Shown here: in pieces, positions 52,747 to 52,776 of the stretch
Layout of the letters: every line of letters begins with the position of its first letter
How positions within the stretch are numbered: position 1 is the first letter of the stretch
NCBI RefSeq assembly: GCF_045617425.1
Contig: NZ_JAZLIO010000017.1
Location: forward strand, 1-52,776
DNA: 52,776 nt
Reading direction: 5' to 3'
Source: Carnobacterium_B sp045617425
Lineage (GTDB): Bacteria; Bacillota; Bacilli; Lactobacillales; Carnobacteriaceae
Made by a program: the position numbers and the translations under genes
Notes under the pieces: generated by a model
Database searches by the model: none
What the model saw: the letters and a program-made list of their open reading frames with translations, nothing else
Told to the model about the DNA's origin: nothing

Positions 52747-52776
52747 TTGCGGGGACAGGACTTGAACCTGTGACCT
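52747..52776 (-). tRNA. 3' part of a tRNA, probably tRNA-fMet (cut by window edge)
   Basis: Only the T-arm (CAGGTTCAAGTCCTG) and 3' acceptor strand (CCCCGCAA) are present. The terminal AA suggests the C1-A72 mismatch of initiator tRNA, and the order fMet-Asp-Phe matches tRNA clusters of Bacilli. The anticodon is outside the window. Confidence 0.7.

Overview
The window is AT-rich DNA from a low-GC Gram-positive bacterium of the order Lactobacillales. The gene set fits the Carnobacteriaceae/Enterococcaceae side: an SMK-box in front of metK, a T-box leuS, PepV, SpxH, a LysM glucosaminidase and a sigma-54 gene. A D-aspartate ligase next to an aspartate racemase predicts a D-Asp cross-bridge in the cell wall, which would suit Vagococcus-, Enterococcus- or Granulicatella-like organisms better than the meso-DAP carnobacteria. 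The genus is inference. No mobile element, prophage or CRISPR array was seen.

Layout. The left edge (1-300) holds tandem promoters and the leader of an rRNA operon that reads leftward out of the window. The right edge (52294-52776) is the end of a leftward tRNA cluster (fMet-Asp-Phe-Gly-Ile-Glu), so the window probably lies between two ribosomal loci. From left to right: small housekeeping genes, an rRNA methyltransferase and an M23 murein hydrolase (0.5-6 kb); oxidoreductases, two MFS genes (one frameshifted at an A10 run), a vitamin B6 kinase/ECF transporter pair and a DUF368 lipid-carrier flippase (6.8-15 kb); stress-type proteins and rpoN (15-19 kb); a sugar ABC importer without its ATPase (19-22.5 kb); DUF4153 and formate/nitrite membrane proteins (22.6-25.4 kb); the mccA-mccB-yrrT sulfur operon (25.6-28.7 kb); SpxH, CLC, a glycosyltransferase and an SDR protein (29-34 kb); aslA-racD, pepV and nnrD (34-39 kb); an RsuA-type pseudouridine synthase, MurJ and LeuS (39.6-45 kb); a large LysM glucosaminidase (45.5-48 kb); and PAP2, mnmM, metK and a membrane protein (48-52 kb).

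Regulation. Three RNA devices control amino-acid genes by different logics: an SMK SAM riboswitch on metK, a T-box with a CUC leucine specifier on leuS, and, most striking, a 33-codon cysteine-rich leader ORF followed by an intrinsic terminator in front of mccA. The leader carries seven Cys codons, five of them in one six-codon run. It has an 8-nt segment complementary to the terminator 5' arm, and its own Shine-Dalgarno can pair over 12 bp with the end of the ORF. This looks like ribosome-mediated cysteine attenuation, which is not the usual way Firmicutes control this operon.

Several loci are decaying or switching: the A10-frameshifted MFS gene, a small split ORF pair, a degraded membrane-protein gene and a YbjQ/DUF74 remnant.
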